From Discostella pseudostelligera (taxonomy: Eukaryota; Bacillariophyta; Thalassiosirophyceae; Thalassiosirales; Thalassiosiraceae), in the NCBI GenBank assembly GCA_036940085.1, contig JALLBK010000669.1:1-13727 (forward strand): a stretch of DNA of 13,727 bases. Reading direction: 5' to 3'. Each line of letters starts with the position of its first letter. Positions within the stretch are counted from its first letter, which is position 1. The notes beneath the pieces are model-generated. The model saw only the letters and a program-made list of their open reading frames with translations. It searched no databases and had not been told where the DNA came from. Below, piece by piece: positions 7,355-13,727 of this stretch. Made by a program: the position numbers and the translations under genes.

Positions 7355-9815
7355 TCAGTATTCATTAGGATTGACAATATGATTATCGACGTCCATTGCA
7401 TCATCCCAATCGCTTTCATCGGATTCAAGAGGATCCGGGCCCATGCGATCAGACCTTGTCCTACCACCCATGTCTCTGCCTCTGCCACCCTTGTTGGCCC
7501 TTCCAGAGGTTTTGTCTTGAGCAGATATTCCATGGCTGATGCATGCCACCCCTTTTGATGAGGTGTGTGTTTGGCAAAGAATGTGATAATGAGCGGCTGC
7601 GGGATGATGGGACAAAGTATAATCGAGAGTGTGGAAAGGAAACGCAAACTCACGCATAATCATCCCTTCCGCATTCCTCTTGAATTGCACACCCATATTT
7701 GCCGCCATCACACGAACTCTCCTCCTAGCCCTTCTCTCGGCCACAGTCGGATCTTCGACACACAACGTCTTGGCATGGGCATCAATCCGTACCCTCCCGC
7801 CCAATTTCATCCCATCCATNCGGATCTTCGACACACAACGTCTTGGCATGGGCATCAATCCGTACCCTCCCGCCCAATTTCATCCCATCCATTCCACCAC
7901 TACTAATCAACTTCGATACCACCTCCTCCATCTCCTTGACACTACAACCAAAGACACATCCCATCTTCTCCAAGCATACCGACGAGTAGGGTTGGAAATA
8001 CTGCAGAATGCAACGATCGCGTATCATATCCAGCAGGGTCGGGACATGTGCATGCAGGTGCAAATCAATTTCGAGATCACGACGGAGACTACTTCCTGGT
8101 TGGAGGTATGAGAGACAGAGTCCGTATTCCGCGCGAGAGTAGTGACGCAATGCCTCGCGCATGGATGGCACGAGCTGAGATGATGGCACACAATATATCG
8201 AATGAGAGAAGGAGAAGATAAGTGTGTAGGCGGGAAGTTGTGATAATAAATGCGGATGGTACGTTGTTGTTCGGATCCGCACAAGTTCTTCCACATTATT
8301 TCACGATATCAGGAACCAACCAAGCAACACTCACCTCCAACCGTGGCTTGAACACCCCCTCCATCACCACTGCACACACCATCTCCCTATCCAACGTCGC
8401 CCACCCCAACAATGCTCCATACAATGCTATATCTTCGGCACTAATCACTGATGAGAATTGATTTGTCAACTCCGATGATATCGATGTGAATGTTGCTGCC
8501 GCCAACTTGTATTTGTTTTCGGAGAGGTAGGCGATTCCCTGTGCCGCCTTGAGTTTGTGATGAAAGAGGGATAGATCGTGGGATTCTTCGTGGGATGGTA
8601 GTAGGCCATCACCGCCACCAATACCCCCGCTGATCATTCCCCCTCCTGCCGCTCCTAACCCACCTCCCCCTCCTACTGCACCTCCTCCTACAGCACTTGC
8701 ACTAGGAACAACCACGGTACGTTCGGCTCGAGCAATAGTATCATGAACCGAGTTCCAATCACGTAAATCAATGCATAGTTCGAGTAGGAGCAATGTGACT
8801 TGAGCATGTTGCGTGGCGGTGGTACAGTACTCTCTGGAGACATGAAAAAAGAGAGATGCGAATTGAGATGATTATGGAGAGAAGAAGAAAAAGAAGAGAA
8901 TGATGAGAGAGTGTGATGATGATGGAGGGGGGCGGGAATGAGTTGGCTATAGATGGCAAAAACGATGCCAAAAAAGTCAGAGTTCAAGGGATGGAAGGGA
9001 GGGAACACTCACCGACTCCGAATCACCCGTCGCCAAGCCTCTCTCAATTCCCCAATTTCTTTATGAAACATTGCCAACGCTAATAATCCCGAACGTATCG
9101 ACTCCTTCATCAATTTCGATTGGGAAATTGCCAATCGTCCCTCGAGAATTTCAAGTTTAGTTTGTGCACTTTGCTTGGAGGATTGGAGGAAGGTAGAGTC
9201 GAAGATGGGATGATAGTGTTGAATGATTGGATGATGTTGTTGGTCATGGCTATGGTTATGGTTATGGTGAGTGGAAACTTCGGCAATGGCATGATGGCGT
9301 TGTGGTGACATCATTGATGAGGTGGATGATGTTGCTGTGGCGGTGGTAGTGGGAGATGGCATTGTCATTTCTGGCGCCATTGATGATGATGATGATGATG
9401 TCACGTCCCCCATACTAGCCATGGGTATTGCCGCTCCATATTCCTCCAGATAGCGATGAAAATTCCCCGATTGTTTGATTTGTGACATGGCTAAGTCGTA
9501 GGCTTGTTCGGCAATGCTGCTGTTGCTGTTGCTGCTGCTGGTGATACTTTCATTGCCCACGTGACTGCCGCCATCATCGCCGCGAATGACACTGCTGCTG
9601 CTACTGCTACTGCCGCCGTCATTGGCATTGGTAGGATGAAAGTGGAAGTAGCGACCAATGTGCAATAACCGCTGCAAGTGCGTCTCGGAGTGAGCATCGT
9701 ATCGTGAGATGTAGGATGAGAGATCAAAGAATGATAATGCTGACGACGACGACGACGACGACGTCGGGGCGGTGGCAGTATTGAATTGTTGTGGTGACGT
9801 CGGCATCATCATCAT
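7355..9815 (-). CDS. CSN1: COP9 signalosome complex subunit 1 (CSN1), four exons
   Basis: PCI-domain subunit of the COP9 signalosome, which removes NEDD8 from cullin-RING ubiquitin ligases. Exons: 9815-9013, 8833-8335, 8174-7654, and 7515-7355 (or 7596-7355). Introns 1 and 2 use GTGAGT donors and join in phases 2 and 0. Landmarks match CSN1: LSSYISRYDAHSETHLQRLL near the N-terminus; KLEILEGRLA and SKLMKESIRSGLLALAMFH; REYCTTATQHA across junction 1; KLAAATFTSIS; ALYGALLGWATLDRE; then the PCI/winged-helix part with RDRCILQYFQPYSSVCLEKM and RVRIDAHAKTLCVEDP. Unlike animal CSN1 (about 490 aa) it has Ser/His-rich and Gly-rich insertions and an acidic tail (LESDESDWDD), giving about 636-682 aa depending on intron 3. 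A 72-bp duplication plus N at 7748-7892 falsely shifts the frame; without 73 nt, exon 3 is 448 nt and all phases fit. Confidence 0.93.
7516..7653 (-). other. Probable CSN1 intron 3 with two in-frame acceptors
   Basis: A third GTGAGT donor (ATGC|GTGAGT) at 7653 is followed by pyrimidine-rich sequence. Acceptor CCCGCAG (exon from 7596, 57-nt intron) and acceptor GCTCAAG (exon from 7515, 138-nt intron) both keep the frame, and read-through also has no stop. Which form is used cannot be told from DNA alone. Confidence 0.6.
7748..7892. repeat. 72-bp perfect direct repeat around N7820 (assembly join) inside CSN1
   Basis: 7748-7819 equals 7821-7892 with one N between. The 73-nt excess breaks the CSN1 frame in a conserved stretch (RVRIDAHAKTLCVEDP appears twice). 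Collapsing restores a normal exon, so this is an unmerged contig overlap rather than a biological duplication. Confidence 0.92.
8175..8334 (-). other. CSN1 intron 2 (160 nt)
   Basis: Donor TTGGAG|GTGAGT, acceptor CATCTCAG|CTCGTG, phase 0. The junction reads FKPRLE/LVPSMREALRHY, matching the CSN1 region leading into the PCI domain. Confidence 0.9.
8834..9012 (-). other. CSN1 intron 1 (179 nt)
   Basis: Donor TCG|GTGAGT, acceptor TCTCCAG|AGAGTAC with a strong pyrimidine tract. Splicing gives RSREYCTTATQHA, which aligns with the animal CSN1 segment around DYCTSAKH. Confidence 0.93.
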
Positions 9816-9960
9816 GTTGTTGGTTTGAAGATGATGGGGGTTATGACGGGAGCAGGTTGAGCGAGAGAGTTTGTGCGGTACTACTATGCGGCGCTACTGC
9901 TACTAGGTAATACGGTAGACCATGGGCGGCGAGGTATCGTAGGCAGGGGCGCGCGAGGAC

Positions 9961-9988
9961 TTGGATTTTGGATTTTGGATTTGGATTT
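9961..9988. repeat. TTGGATT heptamer repeat
   Basis: Three exact TTGGATT units at 9961-9981 followed by a fourth near-copy (TGGATTT), about 150 bp upstream of the CSN1 start. Function unknown. Confidence 0.8.
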
Positions 9989-9998
9989 GCTGATGATG

Positions 9999-10049
9999 CC
10001 GCCAAAATTTCGCCAAGACCTGTAACCTTTGTAACATCATTATCCTACG
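9999..10049 (+). promoter_or_regulatory. Composite promoter module, copy 1 (CSN1 upstream)
   Basis: CCGCCAAAA (E2F-like on minus) at 9999-10007, then CTGTAACCTTTGTAACA at 10020-10036, then TCCTACG at 10043-10049. The core holds TGTAAC twice, 9 bp apart. The same arrangement recurs at 12101-12149. It lies about 185-235 bp upstream of the CSN1 ATG, in opposite orientation to that gene. Confidence 0.5.
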
Positions 10050-10174
10050 ATACGTATTGTACGATAGCCACTACTGATGTACACCCAACACGACGTACGT
10101 ATTTGATCTGTTACATTAGTTTAAGATCCTGATGACCTTGCTTGGCCTTCCATTTCCGTTGGTCTGTCCTTCGG

Positions 10175-10456
10175 CTAGCGCCATTGTCCCGTAAAGCTCC
10201 AATAATTATGAGCTCTTTCCGCTTCGCTCCTCTCTATCTCTAGCTCTAGAGAGGGCATGCCAGCAACACTCCCACCCCTGAGGACGTCCTTGAAGGGATG
10301 CTTCAAGGGAGGCCCGCTTCCCCCGCGGCTCGCGGCGTGGAACCGCCACCATATTATGCGGTTCTCTTCGTCTCTCGCGAGGCCGACGTGCTTGGCGGCG
10401 ACGGCGCAGCCAATAATGCACCATATCAATACCAACCATGCCCATTCGATCCTCAT
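10175..10456 (-). CDS. Candidate small secreted protein, 93 aa (weak)
   Basis: The N-terminus MRIEWAWLVLIWCIIGCAVA looks like a signal peptide with an A-x-A cleavage site before residue 21, followed by a polar, charged chain ending SFTGQWR. No family recognised. It would be transcribed divergently from the receptor gene, with 94 bp between the two start codons. Against it: the same stretch is open on plus over 85 codons, is GC-richer than its surroundings and contains three perfect hairpins, so the open frame may be a by-product of composition or of a structured RNA. Confidence 0.28.
   Translation of the reverse strand: MRIEWAWLVLIWCIIGCAVAAKHVGLARDEENRIIWWRFHAASRGGSGPPLKHPFKDVLRGGSVAGMPSLELEIERSEAERAHNYWSFTGQWR
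10229..10364. repeat. Cluster of three short perfect hairpins
   Basis: Arms CCTCTCTA/TAGAGAGG (10229-10236 and 10247-10254), CCTTGAAG/CTTCAAGG (10288-10295 and 10301-10308, 5-nt loop) and GAACCGC/GCGGTTC (10340-10346 and 10358-10364, 11-nt loop). All are seen directly. No known snRNA, SRP RNA, RNase P RNA or tRNA signature was recognised. Confidence 0.55.
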
Positions 10457-10550
10457 TTACCATCTACCATCGACATCTCCATCTCAACAAGCAATGCTGT
10501 CTAAAGCACAGTGATAGAGGTGGGATATCTACACCAACAAAAAGATAATC

Positions 10551-11751
10551 ATGCCCGACCCCTGGATAATTTCGTATACCTTCAATTTGATTGCCAGTGG
10601 CATATCCGCCATTAGCGTTTGGGCGCTGCAGTTTGCCATCTTGCGCAATCCTAAAGTGCGGTCCAACACTTTCAACCTCTACCTTGTATTTTGCCTCGCT
10701 ACTGATGCCTTCTATTTTCTGCTCATGATTGTGTTCAATTCATTGCTTCTGGTGGAATATTGCGGGGGACTTTCTGGAGGAGAGTTCTGGCAAGCATACA
10801 TTTTCATGGNATTCATTGCTTCTGGTGGAATATTGCGGGGGACTTTCTGGAGGAGAGTTCTGGCAAGCATACATTTTCATGGACTGTTGGGCTGCTAATT
10901 TCTGGGTTTGTGGGAGTTTGTGGATGTCGTTCTCCGTCTTCGTTCAAATTTATAAGCTGCTCACGGCAAACAAGCGGGCGAGACGATACCAACCCCCGAC
11001 GCGGAGACGAGTTATTAGAGATTCGACGATTATTCTCATATTTTCAGGAGTCGTCGCAAGTTTTTTCCCTTTCATTTGGTTGGTAACATCATTGCCGGAT
11101 GGGGCAAACGATATCTTGTACTGGACATCCTTCTTTCCATTACTGTACTTACCAACACTGTTAATTACCGGCATGTGCATTGGTGTTTGGTGGAGCGAGT
11201 TGCTACCCCGCAAGAATGCTAGGTATCGCTCGTTGACATTGTTCTTTGCAAGGTTGCTCGCTTCAGCGTATCCCATGGCAATTGGAGCGGTCATTAAACA
11301 AACAATTCAATATTGGCCCCCTGAAAGCGAAGTAGCCCTCAATTTCGTGATGTATTCCTACTGGATATACTACCTGTTTGGCTTTTTCCAAGTGTGTTTG
11401 GCATTGACCAAGAAAGACATACGGGATGCATTCGTCAAAATGTGGTGGAGCCGAACATACTATGGTGACGATGTAACGTCCATCATCGGCACTGGCGGTA
11501 CTGCCCGCACGACTGTGGAAGCGTCGTACGGGCCCAAAGTCGGCAGTTACGATGATGAACCTCCTCCTGTCGACAAAGAAGTAAATTCCTCAGTGCATGA
11601 TCAGGATGATGACCCCGATGAAAATGATGGGGATGAGGCCAACACATCATGCGTTGAAAGTACCGAACAACATGAAGGTAGTGTCATTGAGAATGAGACC
11701 AACAACAAGATTGTCATGTCGAAGGAGGATAAGAACAGCATGCAGGTCTAA
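10551..11751 (+). CDS. Seven-transmembrane receptor-like (GPCR-like) protein, 375 aa after removing a join artefact
   Basis: Predicted plasma-membrane protein with seven hydrophobic helices at about residues 7-30, 41-68, 80-112, 133-157, 165-190, 203-228 and 237-262 (numbered after dropping one 72-bp copy plus N). The N-terminus before helix 1 is only about six residues. Helix 2 carries LATD, like the class A GPCR Asp of helix 2; after helix 7, LTKKDIRDAF resembles the amphipathic helix 8. There is no clear DRY after helix 3 or NPxxY in helix 7, so it is a divergent rhodopsin-like or protist receptor-like protein, ligand unknown. The C-tail of about 100 residues is acidic and disordered (DQDDDPDENDGDEAN) and ends NSMQV. 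As given, N10810 and the repeat break the frame; removing 73 nt leaves 1128 nt, exactly 376 codons with a TAA at 11749-11751. Single exon. Confidence 0.85.
10738..10882. repeat. 72-bp perfect direct repeat around N10810 (assembly join) inside the receptor gene
   Basis: 10738-10809 equals 10811-10882 with one N between. The excess of 73 nt shifts the frame between helices 2 and 3. Collapsing joins YIFM directly to DCWAANFW and restores one open frame. Confidence 0.93.
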
Positions 11752-12013
11752 CGATGATAGGGGATTTGTGTATGTTTCCTTAACTTAATCAAATAACAAG
11801 GTCGCAGGTCGCCCCTATCGGAAGATTGCCCAATAACAATGATACATGTAGCAAGCATTAAGAGAGATGGGGACGAAATCAAGGAGGGGTGAATGCATTT
11901 AGCATTAGAAGAAGGTTTCACTTTGTTATCATGTTTATTAGGTTCTAAAATGTAATAACAAGAGTGGTAAGATCATGGTGATGTTCCAAATTCATTCCGG
12001 TTTGAACTCGTCT

Positions 12014-12094
12014 TCCACGTGTTATCTCCACGTGGATTACATTGGGGGATTCCACGTGTATGTATCTTCCATCCAAGAGGAGGACTTCCACGTG
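12014..12094 (+). promoter_or_regulatory. Four G-boxes (TCCACGTG) in tandem
   Basis: CACGTG cores begin at 12016, 12029, 12053 and 12089, all preceded by TCC on plus; three are TTCCACGTG and one is the full palindrome TCCACGTGGA (12027-12036). Core-to-core spacings are 13, 24 and 36 bp. CACGTG is the standard site for bHLH and plant-type bZIP factors; which factor binds here is unknown. Confidence 0.65.
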
Positions 12095-12098
12095 TTCT

Positions 12099-12149
12099 CC
12101 CCGCCAAATAGTGTCTATACTGTAACCTTTGTAACAGCCCTTTCCTACG
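12099..12149 (+). promoter_or_regulatory. Composite promoter module, copy 2
   Basis: CCCCGCCAAA (E2F-type on minus) at 12099-12108, the 17-bp core CTGTAACCTTTGTAACA at 12120-12136, and TCCTACG at 12143-12149. Core to TCCTACG spacing is identical to copy 1 (9999-10049); the CCGCCAAA to core distance differs by 2 bp. Confidence 0.55.
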
Positions 12150-12473
12150 TACTCCTACACTGCTGTACTGAACTCTCTCAACCAACCCCACACTTATCGA
12201 TGAGTTACGAGTTACATCAATTTTAGATAAATGGTCGTCAAAAGTGTTACCTTCGCTTCGTTGCTACCTTGCTTGCTTGCCGGTAACATTGCCGTAAGTA
12301 TCTACCTAGGTGGCAATGGCGACGACCATGACGATGCACCATGCACCGTAGCCAAAACGATTGCAATTTCATGGTAGGAGGAGAAGATATTATGTTCACA
12401 ACTCCCAGATAATCTTTTTGGAATAAGAGGCGGTGGATAAAGGGGTTGAAAATTTGGCCGTCGGTGCACGAAG

Positions 12474-13727
12474 ATGAGAATCATCGTCAGCAATCATCAC
12501 TTTGCCATCACTATCCTGACGGTACTAGTCATCTTGAAAGTGATGTTGCTATCGACGAGACCGCAGTACGACAACAAAAACGACGACGATGACGATGATT
12601 ATCATGTTTCGTCTTCTTCACCGTACTACTCTTCTTCATTGGCAAAAGAACAACGACAACGAGTATGGAGAGAAGATATCTATCAATGGCACGCAGATGA
12701 TGATGATGGCATCAGCACTACTCGGACGGTGGAGCAGCAACAACCAATACAACATCAGGCACAACAACTAAAACATTTCATCAGTCATCATGACTGCAAC
12801 AATGATGACAACGACAACTCTACTAGTAGTACATCAACTGATTCCTCTGATGCACCACTTTTCTACCATCTATCTCCGGGAAGTTCCGGATCTCGCACAC
12901 TCTATCATGCCTCTTGCACTGCCGGATTTCCATCCGTCCATCACAAATCATTCTGTGTCTCTCAACAACGTGGTATTGAAGATGTATCAGATAGTGTCGT
13001 GATGGGTGTGCGTTCTCATTTTGAATTGTTGAGATTGTACACCTTGGCCTACGAATGTTGTAAATTGCATCATGCAAAGGGAGAAGAAGCGCCAAAGCAA
13101 AAACTACTCTGCAACATGCCATTGCACACATGGATATCCAATATTCAAACGCATCTGACGTCGATATTGCAAAGTGGTGTCGTGGGACTATTTGATACAC
13201 CCTATCCGTATCTAGCACCACAGTTATTGGAACTTGCCGAAATGTGTAGATCTGCTCCTCCGATAATAGCCATGACGGAACGCAATGCGAGAGAATGGGC
13301 CATGAGTAGAAGCAAGCACCATGCATTATTAGTTTGTAAAATGGAGTATTCGTACGATCGACTTGGAGCAAGTGAGTTTGATGTCTTGGGGTGTTATGAG
13401 CGGGCAGTGGTGGCTCGTCGTGGTGGCAATGATAATGCTACCGATGTTAATGGTAGAACTAACACTGCACCTCCTCCAGTGTTGCATCTCCATTTTTGGG
13501 ATATATTTCAGTACCGATCACGTGTTGTTGTTGTTGCATCGGAAAAGAATAATGCCGATCCAACAAATTTTCAACTTGGGATGGAACGACAGATGAACCA
13601 TCATCAAAAAGTTTATTTGCCCATGGCGGATTATGCTCCAGATATGTTTGGCGTGCATTCGTCGTCGTCTTTGACATCATCGACGCGAATCGAGGAAGAA
13701 GATGTGGTTGTGGATATTCGCCGACTC
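12474..13727 (+). CDS. Type II membrane, sulfotransferase-like protein, 3' end beyond the window
   Basis: Open for 418 codons from ATG 12474 to the right edge. A short N-terminus precedes a signal anchor (FAITILTVLVILKVMLL, residues 10-26), then an Asp- and Ser-rich stem to about residue 128, as in Golgi type II transferases. The lumenal part has features I associate with divergent P-loop sulfotransferases common in diatoms: SRTLYHASCTAGFPSVHHKS (140-159) where the nucleotide loop would be, LFDTPYPYLAPQLLEL (239-254), and PPIIAMTERNAREWAMSRS (262-280), which fits the strand-Arg-x(7)-Ser 3'-phosphate-binding pattern (R270, S278). The classical GTGTT-type loop is not evident, so activity is uncertain. 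Likely role: transfer of sulfate from PAPS to glycans in the Golgi; this is inference. CACGTG boxes and the composite module lie upstream. Low-complexity His/Ser stretches near the right edge. Confidence 0.65.
   Translation, partial: MRIIVSNHHFAITILTVLVILKVMLLSTRPQYDNKNDDDDDDYHVSSSSPYYSSSLAKEQRQRVWREDIYQWHADDDDGISTTRTVEQQQPIQHQAQQLKHFISHHDCNNDDNDNSTSSTSTDSSDAPLFYHLSPGSSGSRTLYHASCTAGFPSVHHKSFCVSQQRGIEDVSDSVVMGVRSHFELLRLYTLAYECCKLHHAKGEEAPKQKLLCNMPLHTWISNIQTHLTSILQSGVVGLFDTPYPYLAPQLLELAEMCRSAPPIIAMTERNAREWAMSRSKHHALLVCKMEYSYDRLGASEFDVLGCYERAVVARRGGNDNATDVNGRTNTAPPPVLHLHFWDIFQYRSRVVVVASEKNNADPTNFQLGMERQMNHHQKVYLPMADYAPDMFGVHSSSSLTSSTRIEEEDVVVDIRRL

Larger units (their letters stand above)
9816..10174. 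other. CSN1 upstream region
   Basis: No gene seen up to about 10174. It contains a (TTGGATT)n run and the composite promoter module annotated separately. ACGTACGTA at about 10093 and TACGTATTGTACG at about 10051 are small palindromic stretches. Confidence 0.5.
11752..12473. other. Intergenic region with a dense regulatory cluster
   Basis: The first 250 bp are probably the receptor 3' UTR and terminator; no clear signal is visible. From about 12014 the four CACGTG boxes and the composite module follow, within 460 bp of the next gene's ATG at 12474. A short signal-peptide-like ORF with a good splice donor lies at 12231-12293 (see rejected items). Confidence 0.5.

Noticed and set aside
7345..7653. 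102-codon minus-strand ORF in a second frame over the CSN1 3' end
   Set aside because: The CSN1 frame has the expected basic then acidic tail and consistent splice phases; the alternative frame does not join to exon 3 in frame with known CSN1 features.
7748..7892. Tandem duplication inside CSN1 as a biological event
   Set aside because: Perfect identity, an N between copies, frame loss, and the same 72-bp length at an unrelated gene point to assembly.
10738..10882. Frameshift or pseudogene status of the receptor gene
   Set aside because: The only defect is the duplicated 72 bp plus N; without it the reading frame is intact over 375 codons.
12231..12293. Signal-peptide-like first exon (MVVKSVTFASLLPCLLAGNIA region) with GCC|GTAAGT donor
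   Set aside because: Attractive, and close to the promoter cluster, but no acceptor gives a phase-0 join into the sulfotransferase-like frame that I could confirm, and that gene already has its own ATG with a signal anchor at 12474. Transcript data could revive it as an alternative start.
12823..13371. 182-codon minus-strand ORF opposite the sulfotransferase-like gene
   Set aside because: Shadow of the plus-strand frame, which is open for 418 codons with recognisable features.
1..13727. tRNA, rRNA, transposon, LTR or CRISPR content
   Set aside because: No cloverleaf, conserved RNA signature, transposase/reverse-transcriptase motif, terminal repeats or spaced repeat array was seen; reading by eye could miss divergent cases.

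Overview
This window looks like nuclear DNA from a stramenopile alga, most likely a diatom. It shows compact genes, short GT-AG introns (62 to about 180 nt), Ser/Gln/Asn/Ala-rich low-complexity coding stretches, a eukaryotic COP9 signalosome subunit, a complex I accessory subunit, a seven-helix receptor-like protein and a type II sulfotransferase-like protein. No bacterial operon, rRNA, tRNA, CRISPR array or transposon was recognised. The diatom call is inference; the eukaryotic call is firm.

Layout, left to right. 1-2727 (minus): a large unidentified protein with a disordered N-terminal half, one 62-nt intron and a 3' end beyond the left edge. 2728-3559: its promoter, with an E2F-type site, and the 3' side of the next gene. 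3560-3763 (minus): a 67-aa NDUFB3/B12-like complex I subunit. 3764-4770: non-coding as far as I can see. 4771-6336 (minus): a protein with three SUMO-interaction-like motifs and a Cys/His zinc-binding module. 6337-6625: a promoter block with two E2F-type sites and a perfect CRE. 6626-6999 (plus): a weak candidate for a small spliced gene. 7355-9815 (minus): COP9 signalosome subunit 1 in four exons. 9816-10550: the CSN1 promoter, a weak candidate for a small secreted protein, and three hairpins. 10551-11751 (plus): a seven-transmembrane receptor-like protein. 11752-12473: a promoter block with four CACGTG boxes. 12474-13727 (plus): a type II membrane sulfotransferase-like protein running off the right edge.

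Three single N bases (7204, 7820, 10810) each sit between direct repeats offset by exactly 73 nt. Two are perfect 72-bp repeats and the third matches over 55 bp. These look like unmerged contig overlaps. They falsely frameshift CSN1 and the receptor; dropping one copy plus the N restores frame in both.

The genes do not form an obvious pathway. What links several is regulation: E2F-type sites (TTTSSCGC-like) occur in four of the intergenic blocks, and a composite element (CCGCCAAA, a 17-bp identical core, then TCCTACG at identical spacing) is shared by the CSN1 promoter and the block upstream of the sulfotransferase-like gene. I did not find a convincing new multi-gene system. The best leads are the SIM/zinc protein, the shared promoter module, the CRE/E2F block, and the unidentified gene at the left edge.
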